This document shows, piece after piece, positions 8,749-16,946 of a stretch of 33,302 bases of DNA (its first letter is position 1; each line of letters starts with the position of its first letter). Below the pieces are notes generated by a model. It had not been told where the DNA came from. It did not search any database and was given only the letters and a program-made list of their open reading frames with translations. The position numbers were made by a program, and so were the translations under genes. The stretch comes from an uncultured Elusimicrobia bacterium (GTDB lineage: Bacteria > Elusimicrobiota > Elusimicrobia > Elusimicrobiales > UBA9959), in NCBI GenBank assembly GCA_903867985.1, contig CAIPTO010000089.1, positions 1 to 33,302 on the forward strand, written 5' to 3'.

Positions 8749-10214
8749 TTAAACACCTTCTCTTTTCTTTTCCGTATGCCTTCAAGCAGTTTCCGCTCTC
8801 CGGTTCCCTCGTAAAGTCTCTCCAGATCCCGCCAGGCTGCGGCGTTGTATGGGTTAAGGATCAGCGCCCGTTCAAGCTCTACCGCGGCGGAGAAAAGAAT
8901 ATTTCTGTCCTTTTCCGCGAAACCGGCCCGCATGCGGATCTGGCCCAGCATACCCGGCACAAGCGGATTATCGGGAGCGATACGCGCAGCTTCTTTAAGC
9001 GCGGCTTCCGCGCGCGGGTAATCTCCGGCGTACAGATCCGACAGCGCCCGGACGCGCAACCGTTCCAGCTTCAACTGCGAAGAAAAGACACCGCAGAGAA
9101 CTATGAAACAAGCCAGCCCCAAAGCGATCAAAACAATCGGGAGTTTATTGCCCGTCCGGACCACCGGCACGGCCGATTCCAGCGGCTTTGGCTCGCTTAA
9201 CAGATAGCAGAAAATAAAAAAATTCGCCGGTACGGCCAGACCAAAATCCACTACAGAGTGCACAAGCGCCGCGATAAGCGCGTATTTTTTCAGACCTCTT
9301 ACCGCCTTCAGGCGGAAAGCTACGGCCCAAGCCCAGAATAAAAATGATAGAACTCCGTTTTCAGCCAGAAATTCCAGATAATAATTGTGGACATATGTAG
9401 TCGCCACGCCGGCCGCACTGTGACTGTGATAGGCGGGATAAACATAAGCGAATGAACCGGGGCCGTAACCGAGCGCCGGGCGGTCCGCACACATACCCAG
9501 CGCGGCGCGCCACCAGCCCATCCTATCAAAAAAAGAGCGCAGCTCAAGCTGCGAAACAGCCAGTGCGGTTACAGAGGCCAGCACTATCAGCAGCCACCAG
9601 TTTTTTTTCAGGTCCGCCGCTTTCATGTTATCTTTGGCGTAAAAACCGGCGGCCACCAGCAGCGCCAGCAATGCTGCCGCTGATTGCGTCCAGACCAGAA
9701 TAATAATCGCCGCGCCCAAGAGAAACAGATCTTTCCATTTTATGGCAAGCGGCAAAACCATGAGGACGAATAAAGCGAGAGAATTTGGATTGGCGAGCGA
9801 AGCGGAAATATCGGAACTTTTAAGGATAACTGCCTGATAAAGACTTAGCAGTACGATCAGCCAAGCGGAAATTCTGAGAGCAAAATCGGTTAGACGCAGA
9901 TCCCGGACTTTTAGGGAATTACCAAGCACCAGAATACAAAGCCCCGCGGCGAAAGTCCACCACTCCGGCATCACCAACGCGCGCACAGGGCTCAACAACG
10001 CCGACAGCAACGAAAAAAAAGCCGCGCATAGCAGAGGGATGTTGGTTTTATCAGTTAAAAAGGCCGGCGGCCTCCCGGATATACTCTCCCTGAAAAGCCA
10101 AAAGCCGCCAGTCATAAAGACGGCGGCTTCAAACACGAACTGCACCCTAAAGTCCCATACGCCCTGCAGGGCGGGGGCGAGCATCAGGATCGAACAAAGA
10201 ATAAATACCAGCAT
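8745..10214 (-). CDS. second Wzy/WaaL/PglL-type ligase-like membrane protein with TPR tail
   Basis: A 489-residue paralogue of its downstream neighbour with the same plan. A multi-helix membrane domain carries the signature ALGYGPGSFAYVYPAYHSHS and then YVHNYYLEFLAENGVLSF. A C-terminal TPR-like stretch follows from about residue 375 (ALSDLYAGDYPRAEAALKEA, then ELERALILNPYNAAAWRDLE). The N terminus opens directly with a membrane helix. It lies 97 bases after the pilQ stop and overlaps the next gene by four bases, so the pair is probably made together. The position right behind pilMNOPQ makes a pilin or surface-glycan ligase attractive, but that is inference. Confidence 0.8.
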   Translation of the reverse strand: MLVFILCSILMLAPALQGVWDFRVQFVFEAAVFMTGGFWLFRESISGRPPAFLTDKTNIPLLCAAFFSLLSALLSPVRALVMPEWWTFAAGLCILVLGNSLKVRDLRLTDFALRISAWLIVLLSLYQAVILKSSDISASLANPNSLALFVLMVLPLAIKWKDLFLLGAAIIILVWTQSAAALLALLVAAGFYAKDNMKAADLKKNWWLLIVLASVTALAVSQLELRSFFDRMGWWRAALGMCADRPALGYGPGSFAYVYPAYHSHSAAGVATTYVHNYYLEFLAENGVLSFLFWAWAVAFRLKAVRGLKKYALIAALVHSVVDFGLAVPANFFIFCYLLSEPKPLESAVPVVRTGNKLPIVLIALGLACFIVLCGVFSSQLKLERLRVRALSDLYAGDYPRAEAALKEAARIAPDNPLVPGMLGQIRMRAGFAEKDRNILFSAAVELERALILNPYNAAAWRDLERLYEGTGERKLLEGIRKRKEKVFK

Positions 10215-10311
10215 GTTCCAGAAATCCCGGGCCAGCCTGCGGCTATGGATAGCGATCAGTGTTTTTCAAGCCTGGTTAACACAGCCCACTCATCACTAGC
10301 TATCAGAGGAC

Positions 10312-12210
10312 TTATCCCTCGATGATCCTGGGGGTGACGAAGATTATAAGTTCCATTCTCGTGCGCGTTATGGATTTTTTTCTGAACAGATAACCGATGA
10401 TTGGAATATCTCCCAACAGCGGCACCTTGAAAGCGGTTTCTGACTGGCTGTCATGTATGAGCCCGCCGATCACGATCGTTTCGCCGTCTCGAACGATAAC
10501 ATTCGTGTCGGCCGATCTGGTATCCACTCCGGGCGCCCCGCTGCCGGCCAAAGGTATAAAAGAGGAAAGCTGGCTAACCTGCGGGTTTATCTTCATGGAG
10601 ATGCGGCCATCGGAGTTGATGGTCGGAGTCACCTTCAGGATAATGCCGGTAGTGAGATATACGACCTTCGTGGTTGTGATAGGCGGCACCGTCTGCGTGG
10701 TTTCCGAGGTCGTGTAAGGCGTCTGCGAAGTGATGTTAATATTGGCTTCCTTGTTATTCAAGGTCGCGACCTTGGGATCGGAAAGGATCTTCGCCTTGCC
10801 TTTCTTTGCTGCGGCAGTGATTATGGCGTCGAACATATAATTAGAGGCCACTTTGCCAAGACGGAAAGCGCCGTAGATAACATTGGCCGGCAGATTAACG
10901 CCGGTGCCGAGGCCGCTGGAGTTGGCCGCAGCGCTCAGAGGCGCCGCCATGCCGCCCGGAGGGTTCTTAGAATCGTAGAGGGATACGACATTGCTCGGAT
11001 TCCCCAACGCGGGGGTCCCCATCGTGGTTTTGGCATCGCCGGCGCCGAAATAATTTCCGTTCTTCTCCCCGTATCCGGACCATTGTATGCCGTAATCCAG
11101 GGAATTATCCAGGGAAACTTCCACCAGTTTGGCCTCTATGACCACCTGCTTGGGAACGCGGTCCAGGCTTCTGATGAGCCGCCCCGTATTTTCAAGCCCC
11201 AGCGCGGAATCAGTTACGATAAGAGCGTTATTGGCATCGTCGATGGTGTACCGTCCCTTGCTTTCTTCAGCCGCGGCCACGGCATCCAGCTGCACTTTCA
11301 CCTCGGAAGCCTTGGAATAATTGAGAAAGAAGACCTTGGTTTGGAGGTACGCCTTTTTCTGCTCGGCCAGGAATGTCTGTGGCGTAGCGATCCGGAGGAT
11401 ATTGTCACCCAACGGCTGGGCTGCGAAACCATTCACGCTGAGGATAGTTTTAAAAGCCTCGTCAAAAGGAACCTTGCTGAGATTAATACTGGTTGTGCCA
11501 GTAACATCGTCTGAATATATGATATTGATGCCGGCCTTGGTCGCCAGCATGCCGATAATGTCGCGAACATCCACATCGCTGTAGTCCAGTGTCACGGGCT
11601 CTGTCGGCAGGTTGTCCATAATATTTCTGGACCCCCTGTCAGCCGAAACTGCCGCCGATTTTTTGGGGAGTATCACGGGCACATTTTCGCTGTTCAGATC
11701 CGCCGGCTTAACTGTTACGGGCACGGAAAGGGCCGGGGTCTTATCCTGGGAGCTGGGCGCTATTATTTTCACGCTTTGGGGCTCAGGAGCTGAAGCGGCC
11801 GGTAAATTTTCCGCCACGGCTTTTTTGGCGAAGACCTTACCGCCCATGGCTACCACCAATTCAGTGCCTTTCTGGGTTATCTCATAAACTGCTTTCTGGG
11901 TCAACTCCAGGACTACCCTGGAAACGCCGGCTGGCCCGGCCTTCATCTCGGTGCGCACCTTCCTGATAAACACTCCGTCAACGGGAATTTCCTGGAGGGT
12001 TTTCAACCGGGAATCTCCCAGCTCAACGATCAGCTCCGGGGGCTGGTTCTTCATAAAAGTTTTATATTTCACCGGCTTGTCCGTAGTTATGTAAACGCTG
12101 TCGGACGAAACCCGCACCGACTCAACCACGGCGCTCTCGGCGGCGTAGATAAAAATCGGATTTTGCGCCATAAAGAGGGCGGTTATAATTAAAACTGTCA
12201 TTTTTTTCAT
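10312..12210 (-). CDS. pilQ: type IV pilus secretin PilQ
   Basis: PilQ forms the outer-membrane ring through which the pilus fibre passes. The 632-residue precursor has a signal peptide (residues 1-24), an AMIN domain at about 29-130 that tethers it to peptidoglycan, and a low-complexity Pro/Ala/Ser linker. Secretin N-type domains follow at about 205-370 (VTLDYSDVDVRDIIGMLATK), then the secretin pore domain to the end. That domain includes VVIEAKLVEVSLDNSLDYGI, the gate-region VIVRDGETIVIGGLI and terminal MELIIFVTPRIIEG. It is the last gene of pilMNOPQ, 164 bases after pilP. It is a little shorter than proteobacterial PilQ. Confidence 0.95.
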   Translation of the reverse strand: MKKMTVLIITALFMAQNPIFIYAAESAVVESVRVSSDSVYITTDKPVKYKTFMKNQPPELIVELGDSRLKTLQEIPVDGVFIRKVRTEMKAGPAGVSRVVLELTQKAVYEITQKGTELVVAMGGKVFAKKAVAENLPAASAPEPQSVKIIAPSSQDKTPALSVPVTVKPADLNSENVPVILPKKSAAVSADRGSRNIMDNLPTEPVTLDYSDVDVRDIIGMLATKAGINIIYSDDVTGTTSINLSKVPFDEAFKTILSVNGFAAQPLGDNILRIATPQTFLAEQKKAYLQTKVFFLNYSKASEVKVQLDAVAAAEESKGRYTIDDANNALIVTDSALGLENTGRLIRSLDRVPKQVVIEAKLVEVSLDNSLDYGIQWSGYGEKNGNYFGAGDAKTTMGTPALGNPSNVVSLYDSKNPPGGMAAPLSAAANSSGLGTGVNLPANVIYGAFRLGKVASNYMFDAIITAAAKKGKAKILSDPKVATLNNKEANINITSQTPYTTSETTQTVPPITTTKVVYLTTGIILKVTPTINSDGRISMKINPQVSQLSSFIPLAGSGAPGVDTRSADTNVIVRDGETIVIGGLIHDSQSETAFKVPLLGDIPIIGYLFRKKSITRTRMELIIFVTPRIIEG

Positions 12211-12374
12211 ATCTTCTTCCTATTTCTCTGAATTATGGCGACCACTCAGTTCGTTTCTTTCGTGTGCTGTTATTCAGTCTTATTGACCACAGGCCCTCAA
12301 GGCGTCACAACCATCGAATGCTCGTCTCAGCCTCTTCCCCGCGATCTATCCCGCCTGCAACTTTTCTTTGTTCT

Positions 12375-12839
12375 TTAATCCTTCTCGCGCAGATTTAACT
12401 GATGCACCTTTTTGTCTTTCGTCATCAGTATAACCTGCTTCCCTTTAATAATGCCCGAAACCCCCGGCAGTTGTTTTTTCTTTGAATCCAGCACCCTGCC
12501 GCCCTTGAGAGAATAAACGGCGCCGGTAGTGAGATCTTTGAGCATGGCTTCTTTTGAGCGGTTGTCTTCCAGAATGCCGGTGAGCGTGAGGTTATACACG
12601 CTGAAAGTGGATCTGGCCAGTTCATCCAACCCTATCTTGCTTTTGGGAGCGTGCTCGTCACCGAACACCATGGAGATCTTAAGCGGATCCTTGGTATTCG
12701 AAGGACGATACGCCTGCTCCACGGTAACAGCCTTATTTGCGGAGTCTGAGACCGCCGGCGTTTGGGCCGCAGCAAAAGCGGGGACGAGCAGCAGGAACGG
12801 GGAAAAACATGCTTTAAATATTTTATTTTTCATTTTCAT
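12375..12839 (-). CDS. pilP: type IV pilus assembly protein PilP-like
   Basis: PilP links the inner-membrane PilNO platform to the PilQ secretin. The 154-residue product has an N-terminal signal segment and a C-terminal beta domain: LTGILEDNRSKEAMLKDL, then GAVYSLKGGRVL and VSGIIKGKQVIL, the homology-region fold of PilP/GspC. The ATG overlaps the pilO stop (ATGA). Unlike classic PilP, which is usually a lipoprotein, I see no lipobox; the signal ends in VPAFAAAQ, which suggests signal peptidase I cleavage. The assignment rests on fold-like motifs and strict operon position, since PilP is weakly conserved. Confidence 0.85.
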   Translation of the reverse strand: MKMKNKIFKACFSPFLLLVPAFAAAQTPAVSDSANKAVTVEQAYRPSNTKDPLKISMVFGDEHAPKSKIGLDELARSTFSVYNLTLTGILEDNRSKEAMLKDLTTGAVYSLKGGRVLDSKKKQLPGVSGIIKGKQVILMTKDKKVHQLNLREKD

Positions 12840-13387
12840 CCGTTATACTGATACGCCGTGAGAGTAAAAGTGGCGGATGCGGAGGTATCTGCTCCCGGGG
12901 TGCCGGATAGTATAAGGTCCTGCATGGTGAGGATCCGCTCCTCCATGCCAAGCGCCGTCATAAACCTGCCCAGGGAATGGTAATCGCCTCTGGCGGTTAT
13001 CTGATAGGCGGCCTTGGTGAAATATTCTTCCCGCGTAACGCCTCCCGGCGTTATACTCTGAATCTCCACTTTATACTTCCTGCTTAAAGCTGTCAGCGTC
13101 TTAATAAGGTCGGGGAACTTGCGTTCCTTGGGCAGCATCTTCTGCGCGACCTCTTTCTCAGCCCTCAGAGAGGCCAGTCTGGCTTCCAGATCTTTATACT
13201 TGGCCTTTTGCATCTTCGCCCTGGAGATATCGCTTCCCATGGAGGCCACCATTTTGGAATTGACCGCTATCTTAGCGGCGATCGGCATCCAAAAATAAAC
13301 GGCGTAGACATAGATAAAAAGGGCGCCAAAAAGCACGCCGGCCGCTATCTGTCCCAACTGATCTTTTGTGAGCTGTATTTTAGGCAT
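12836..13387 (-). CDS. pilO: type IV pilus inner-membrane protein PilO
   Basis: PilO pairs with PilN as a bitopic inner-membrane heterodimer in the pilus alignment complex. The 183-residue product has one membrane helix near residues 12-35 (AAGVLFGALFIYVYAVYFWM). A coiled coil follows at about 50-85 (ARLASLRAEKEVAQKML), then a ferredoxin-like periplasmic domain (ITPGGVTREEYFTKAAYQIT and GRFMTALGMEERILTMQDL). All of this fits the family. It lies six bases downstream of pilN and overlaps pilP by four. Confidence 0.92.
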   Translation of the reverse strand: MPKIQLTKDQLGQIAAGVLFGALFIYVYAVYFWMPIAAKIAVNSKMVASMGSDISRAKMQKAKYKDLEARLASLRAEKEVAQKMLPKERKFPDLIKTLTALSRKYKVEIQSITPGGVTREEYFTKAAYQITARGDYHSLGRFMTALGMEERILTMQDLILSGTPGADTSASATFTLTAYQYNG

Positions 13388-13393
13388 ATTAGA

Positions 13394-13945
13394 TCACTTG
13401 TAAGCGTACTTCAAAGTTATAGTGGTTGTCAGGATTTTGGAGGTGCCGCTATCACTCGCGTTTATGGCACTGACAACAACTTCGGAGTATTTGGTATCCG
13501 TCTCAAGCGCGTTGATCCAATACGCCAGGTCGTAAGCGGAATGCGAATTGACGGCAAAGGTCACGGCAAGTGTCTGATCCCTCAGCGCGGTGTTTATGCC
13601 GCCGAACCAGATGGTGCCCGGGAGTGATATAAGGATGTCCTGCATGAACTGCGTATAAATGAGCCTGCCCCGCGTAATGCTGTTTATGGAATCAAGATAC
13701 CGCTGCACTTCGGCTATCTGCCCTTCTATCGCCTTCACGCTGTCAACCTCGGCCTGCAGACTCTTAAGCTCGCCCTGCAGCCGGTACATCTTGATCTCGA
13801 TGGTCTTTTCCCGGGTAAATTGCCACACCGAGATCAGAACGATCAGAGCCACCGAAACCACCCCTGTGGCCACCGCTTTAGCAATAAAGGCTTTGCGGTT
13901 AAGCTTCTCGATATACTCGGTTGGTATCAGATTTATCTTTATCAT
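13394..13945 (-). CDS. pilN: type IV pilus inner-membrane protein PilN
   Basis: PilN binds cytoplasmic PilM through its short N-terminal tail and pairs with PilO in the periplasm. The tail begins MIKINLIPTEYIEK, the classic PilN PilM-binding motif (INLLP-like). A single membrane helix follows at about 22-45 (AVATGVVSVALIVLISVWQF), then a coiled coil (RLQGELKSLQAEVDSVKAIE) and a small ferredoxin-like domain. The length is 183 residues. It starts 58 bases after the pilM stop and is tightly followed by pilO. Confidence 0.93.
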   Translation of the reverse strand: MIKINLIPTEYIEKLNRKAFIAKAVATGVVSVALIVLISVWQFTREKTIEIKMYRLQGELKSLQAEVDSVKAIEGQIAEVQRYLDSINSITRGRLIYTQFMQDILISLPGTIWFGGINTALRDQTLAVTFAVNSHSAYDLAYWINALETDTKYSEVVVSAINASDSGTSKILTTTITLKYAYK

Positions 13946-14003
13946 CTATTTGCTCGCTACACTGACTTATATCCGGCCCATAGCCGGTGCCGCGCTGTAA
14001 ATT

Positions 14004-15104
14004 TTATTCCCAATCTTTAAGCCTTCTCAAAGCGAGTCCGGCCGCTACCGCAAGCGTCGGCAGAATATCTTTTGGAATGTTTTTTTGTTCCGGCAGAAAA
14101 GAGAACGGGTTGGTAATTTCCACCGGGACCTTGAATTCATTAACCATGGACTTGGTTATGTTGCCAAGATTGGCGCCTCCGCCGGACAGCAGGATCCTGG
14201 CGATGGAATGATCTACGCCCTGCGAAAGGTAAAAATCTATGGACCTTGAAACTTCGGCGTACAGCTCTTTAAGGACCCCAGAGGCCACCTTGGAAACAGC
14301 TATCCCCTCACTATCCATGTTGGCTATCGCCGCCTCTTTATCTTCGTCAGAAACAAGCAGCCCTTTAGACCTCTTCAGCGCCTCAATACCGGCCGCGTCC
14401 GCCTTTAGAACTTTTTGCGCGGCTTTATTAAGAGTGCTGCCGGCGATAAAAATATCCCTGACCACGCGTGTCACGCCCTGGGAAACGATGGACAGGTTGG
14501 TCGCCTTGTGACCGATGTTCAGTATGAGGACGGCGCCGTTATCGGTCTTGGGAATAACTCTGTCGTACAGGGTCTCCAGCGCGAAAGAATCCACGTCTAT
14601 GATAAGCGGGTCAAGACCGGCTTCGCTGAGAATATCTATCTTATCCTTTATAATGTCTTTTTTGGCGGCGACCAGCACGGTGTCCATTTTGGGCTGACCT
14701 TCATCCATCACATCGTTTAGGATGTAATAAGTGAGGTTTACATCCTTCATATCGAAAGGAATGTATGGCTCCGCTTCCACGTTTAAGCTCAGCGCGAGTT
14801 CCCTCCAAAGCTTGGGAAGCTTAACGTATCGCACAATAACGGAATTGCCGGAGACCGAGGTGGCCACGTACTTAGCCTGTATGCCTTTTTTCTTAAGGTA
14901 ATCCTTGATTTCCTGAGCGATGATGGCTTTTTTTTCTTCAGCCGGTGTATCCGGTTTTATGGCCAGAGGAATATAGCCCCAATCCTTGAGTTTTATCTGC
15001 TTTTTTTCCTCTCCGAAACAAACTATTTTAATAGCGTAGCTCCCAATATCTATGCCTATTATCTCTTTGGAAGGGAACATTAGTTTTGTGAGGCTGAAAT
15101 TCAT
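14004..15104 (-). CDS. pilM: type IV pilus assembly ATPase-like protein PilM
   Basis: PilM is a cytoplasmic FtsA/actin-like protein that docks on the PilN tail and couples the platform to the motor ATPases. The 366-residue product opens with the phosphate-1 motif IIGIDIGSYAIKIVCFG. It carries the second actin-like motif at LILNIGHKATNLSIVSQG and the adenosine motif ILLSGGGANLGNIT near the C terminus, so nucleotide binding looks intact. It is the first gene of pilMNOPQ. A strong sigma-70-type promoter lies about 90 bases upstream, at 15201-15229. Confidence 0.95.
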   Translation of the reverse strand: MNFSLTKLMFPSKEIIGIDIGSYAIKIVCFGEEKKQIKLKDWGYIPLAIKPDTPAEEKKAIIAQEIKDYLKKKGIQAKYVATSVSGNSVIVRYVKLPKLWRELALSLNVEAEPYIPFDMKDVNLTYYILNDVMDEGQPKMDTVLVAAKKDIIKDKIDILSEAGLDPLIIDVDSFALETLYDRVIPKTDNGAVLILNIGHKATNLSIVSQGVTRVVRDIFIAGSTLNKAAQKVLKADAAGIEALKRSKGLLVSDEDKEAAIANMDSEGIAVSKVASGVLKELYAEVSRSIDFYLSQGVDHSIARILLSGGGANLGNITKSMVNEFKVPVEITNPFSFLPEQKNIPKDILPTLAVAAGLALRRLKDWE

Positions 15105-15200
15105 TAGATTGTTAAAACCTCTGGTTTTTTAATATTCCGCCAGCATCCGCCCCGAACCGCCAACTATAAGGAAGAGCACACCATGCTTATATCAGGCTAT

Positions 15201-15229
15201 ATTATTGCAGGTATTATACGCCTTGTCAA
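15201..15229 (-). promoter_or_regulatory. sigma-70 promoter for the pilMNOPQ run
   Basis: On the minus strand a perfect -35 TTGACA (15229-15224) is separated by 17 bases from AATAAT (15206-15201). The predicted start is near 15194, giving a leader of about 90 bases to pilM. A second TATAAT at 15218-15213 lies inside the spacer but has no -35 at the right distance. Confidence 0.75.
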
Positions 15230-15285
15230 CACGCTAATGGTGCGTTTTTGCAATACGGGCCCACGGGGGTAAATTTCTTAATAAT

Positions 15286-15795
15286 TTATTTATTTTCTAT
15301 TCCCGGACCGGACTTGATTTCCTTGTGCGGGTGAAAAACGGAAATCAGAAATCGGCTGACGCTTTCACTGGCTCCGTAAATATGTATGGCGACCTTGGCC
15401 AGCAGAAAAAGCGTGACTGCCAGGAAAAGCGCCTGGTACACCCATTCCAACTCTCTCATGAAGGGAAACACTACCGTTTGGAACGCGGAATATGCGAACA
15501 ACAGCGCGATAATGCCCGTGAGATAATTTAAAAGCGTGCCGGCCCCCGGCAGCCAGTGCAACAGTTCATCCACTATACTTTTAGCGTTCAGGCCGGCTTT
15601 GATAAAGACCGTTATCGCAGCCGCGGAAATAAACGCCGCCAGAACATCAGCGGCAGTTATCACGCTGTTCAAAACCGGCAGACCGGCGAAAGGCAGGCTT
15701 TCTATAAATCTGCTTATAACAAGCAAGGTTAAGAGAACTATCGCCGTCTTAAGGGCTTCTACCGACAGATCAACCACTAAATCCTTTTTTATCAT
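15286..15795 (-). CDS. small four-helix membrane protein, function unknown
   Basis: I do not recognise this 169-residue protein. Four hydrophobic segments are visible, at about 13-33, 41-65, 86-110 and 117-140. The N terminus is short and basic and the C-terminal tail is hydrophilic (HPHKEIKSGPGIENK). No catalytic or binding motif is evident. A G-rich ribosome site (GGGGGG) sits just before the ATG at 15795. It ends about 57 bases before the -35 element of the pil promoter, so it is upstream of and separate from the pil run. Confidence 0.7.
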   Translation of the reverse strand: MIKKDLVVDLSVEALKTAIVLLTLLVISRFIESLPFAGLPVLNSVITAADVLAAFISAAAITVFIKAGLNAKSIVDELLHWLPGAGTLLNYLTGIIALLFAYSAFQTVVFPFMRELEWVYQALFLAVTLFLLAKVAIHIYGASESVSRFLISVFHPHKEIKSGPGIENK

Positions 15796-15921
15796 AACCC
15801 CCCGTTCGTATTCAGTTTCTTTACTCTACTATAGGAAAAAGCCGGGGGCAAAGGCAATACATCCTGACAACTTTATCCTCACGCATATCTCCCAAATGAA
15901 TCGCGGCTCCGTTAAACATAG

Positions 15922-15950
15922 TTGAAATGGCCGGGGTTTTGTGTTATGAT
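15922..15950 (+). promoter_or_regulatory. sigma-70 promoter for the 58-residue protein and menG
   Basis: TTGAAA at 15922-15927 and TATGAT at 15945-15950 are 17 bases apart, a near-consensus pair. The predicted start near 15957 lies 43 bases before the ATG at 16000. This argues against the in-frame ATG at 15922, which sits inside the -35 box. Confidence 0.65.
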
Positions 15951-15999
15951 AACTTTACTATTCGCGTTGCCCCGGGGGGCGGCGCCGGGAGGAAGTACT

Positions 16000-16176
16000 A
16001 TGGCAGTGGAAAGAACAGAATATAAAGGCCAGCCGGTAATCATCCTTAAACGGAACGATAACGATAAATATCCGTTCTCCTTCGGGCTCTCAAAGGCCAG
16101 ACTCATAATAGAGTACTTTGAAGAGATAAAGAAATTCGTCGCGGAAGCCGACAACAAACCCGAAGAAAAGAAATAG
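16000..16176 (+). CDS. conserved-looking 58-residue protein, function unknown
   Basis: A small, charged, soluble protein of 58 residues. The ATG at 16000 follows GGGAGGAAG (ribosome site near 15987-15995) and lies downstream of a good promoter; a longer in-frame form from 15922 is unlikely. The sequence has a beta-rich start (RTEYKGQPVIILKRNDNDKY) and then a helix (SFGLSKARLIIEYFEEIKKF). The PFSFGLSKA core is the kind of block that stays conserved in small DNA- or protein-binding proteins, loosely recalling PC4-like folds, but I cannot assign a function. The menG gene begins 30 bases downstream, so they are probably co-transcribed. Confidence 0.75.
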   Translation: MAVERTEYKGQPVIILKRNDNDKYPFSFGLSKARLIIEYFEEIKKFVAEADNKPEEKK

Positions 16177-16206
16177 TTTTATTTCTTGGGACCGCACGGA
16201 CCCCTA

Positions 16207-16905
16207 ATGCCGGATAAGACCCCCAGCGCCGTCTCAGGGTTTTATGACGGCATTTTTCATTATTACGAAGCGGTAAATTCCTTTCTGACGCTCGGTCTTG
16301 ACGATTACTGGCGGGCGAAAGCGGCAGAATTCGCCCTGGTGTCAAAACCCGCGGTTATTCTGGATGTTTGCTGCGGCACCGGCGCCCTGACCCTTGAACT
16401 CCTACGCCTCTCCAAGGGACGGATCGCCGTTATTGGCGCCGATTTCAACCGTTCCATGCTGGCGAAAGCCCGAATCCTCTCCCCGGAAGCGCAGTTCCTG
16501 GAAGCCGAAGCCTCGCATCTGCCCTTTCCCGACGATTCTTTTGACGCGCTGACAATTTCTTTCGCCACCCGCAACCTTTGCCAAGGCGGAAACGACCTTG
16601 TGGAATATTTTCGGGAATTCCGCCGCGTCCTTAAGCCCGGCGGAGCGTTCATCCACTTGGAAACAAGCCAGCCCCACAACCGCTTTATCCGCCTGTTGTT
16701 TCACGCACATTCAAAATTAATGATCAGCCTGGTCAACATATTATTTCCCAAAACGAAAGCCGCGTATAATTTCCTGTCGGAAACCATAGCGACTTTTCAT
16801 ACCCCCGAAGAACTTTTAAAAATATTTTCCCGAGCTGGCTTCTCAAAAGTGGAAGTCCTCCCCCTCACCTTCGGCGCCGTCGCCATCCATAAAGCTATAA
16901 AGTAA
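16207..16905 (+). CDS. menG: MenG/UbiE-type quinone C-methyltransferase
   Basis: An S-adenosylmethionine-dependent methyltransferase that makes menaquinone from demethylmenaquinone, or the equivalent ubiquinone step. Class I motif I is VILDVCCGTGALTLELL, followed by the acidic post-I motif VIGADFNRSMLAKAR. The UbiE/MenG signatures are FYDGIFHYYEAVNSFLTLGL at the N terminus, LPFPDDSFDALTISFATRNL and RRVLKPGGAFIHLETSQP. The length is about 232 residues. I prefer the ATG at 16207; a TTG at 16186 in frame adds seven residues. No other quinone genes lie in the window. The branch (UbiE or MenG) depends on which quinone the host uses. Confidence 0.88.
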   Translation: MPDKTPSAVSGFYDGIFHYYEAVNSFLTLGLDDYWRAKAAEFALVSKPAVILDVCCGTGALTLELLRLSKGRIAVIGADFNRSMLAKARILSPEAQFLEAEASHLPFPDDSFDALTISFATRNLCQGGNDLVEYFREFRRVLKPGGAFIHLETSQPHNRFIRLLFHAHSKLMISLVNILFPKTKAAYNFLSETIATFHTPEELLKIFSRAGFSKVEVLPLTFGAVAIHKAIK

Positions 16906-16924
16906 TATTTCAAAAATTTATGCG

Positions 16925-16938
16925 CCGGACAACTCCGG
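16925..16938 (-). terminator. possible short terminator hairpin at the convergent ends of menG and the ATP synthase run
   Basis: CCGGA and TCCGG form a five-base-pair stem with a four-base loop in the 41-base gap between two convergent genes. On the minus strand it is followed a few bases later by ATAAATTTTT. The stem is short, so this is a weak call. Confidence 0.3.
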
Positions 16939-16946
16939 ACGCGGGC

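Noticed and set aside
10453-11514. Long open frame of 353 codons on the + strand
   Set aside because: It is antisense to pilQ, has no recognisable motif and an unnatural composition; it is a shadow of the GC-rich third positions of pilQ.
15922-15999. N-terminal extension of the 58-residue protein
   Set aside because: Its ATG sits in the -35 box of the predicted promoter, and the ATG at 16000 has a much better ribosome site.
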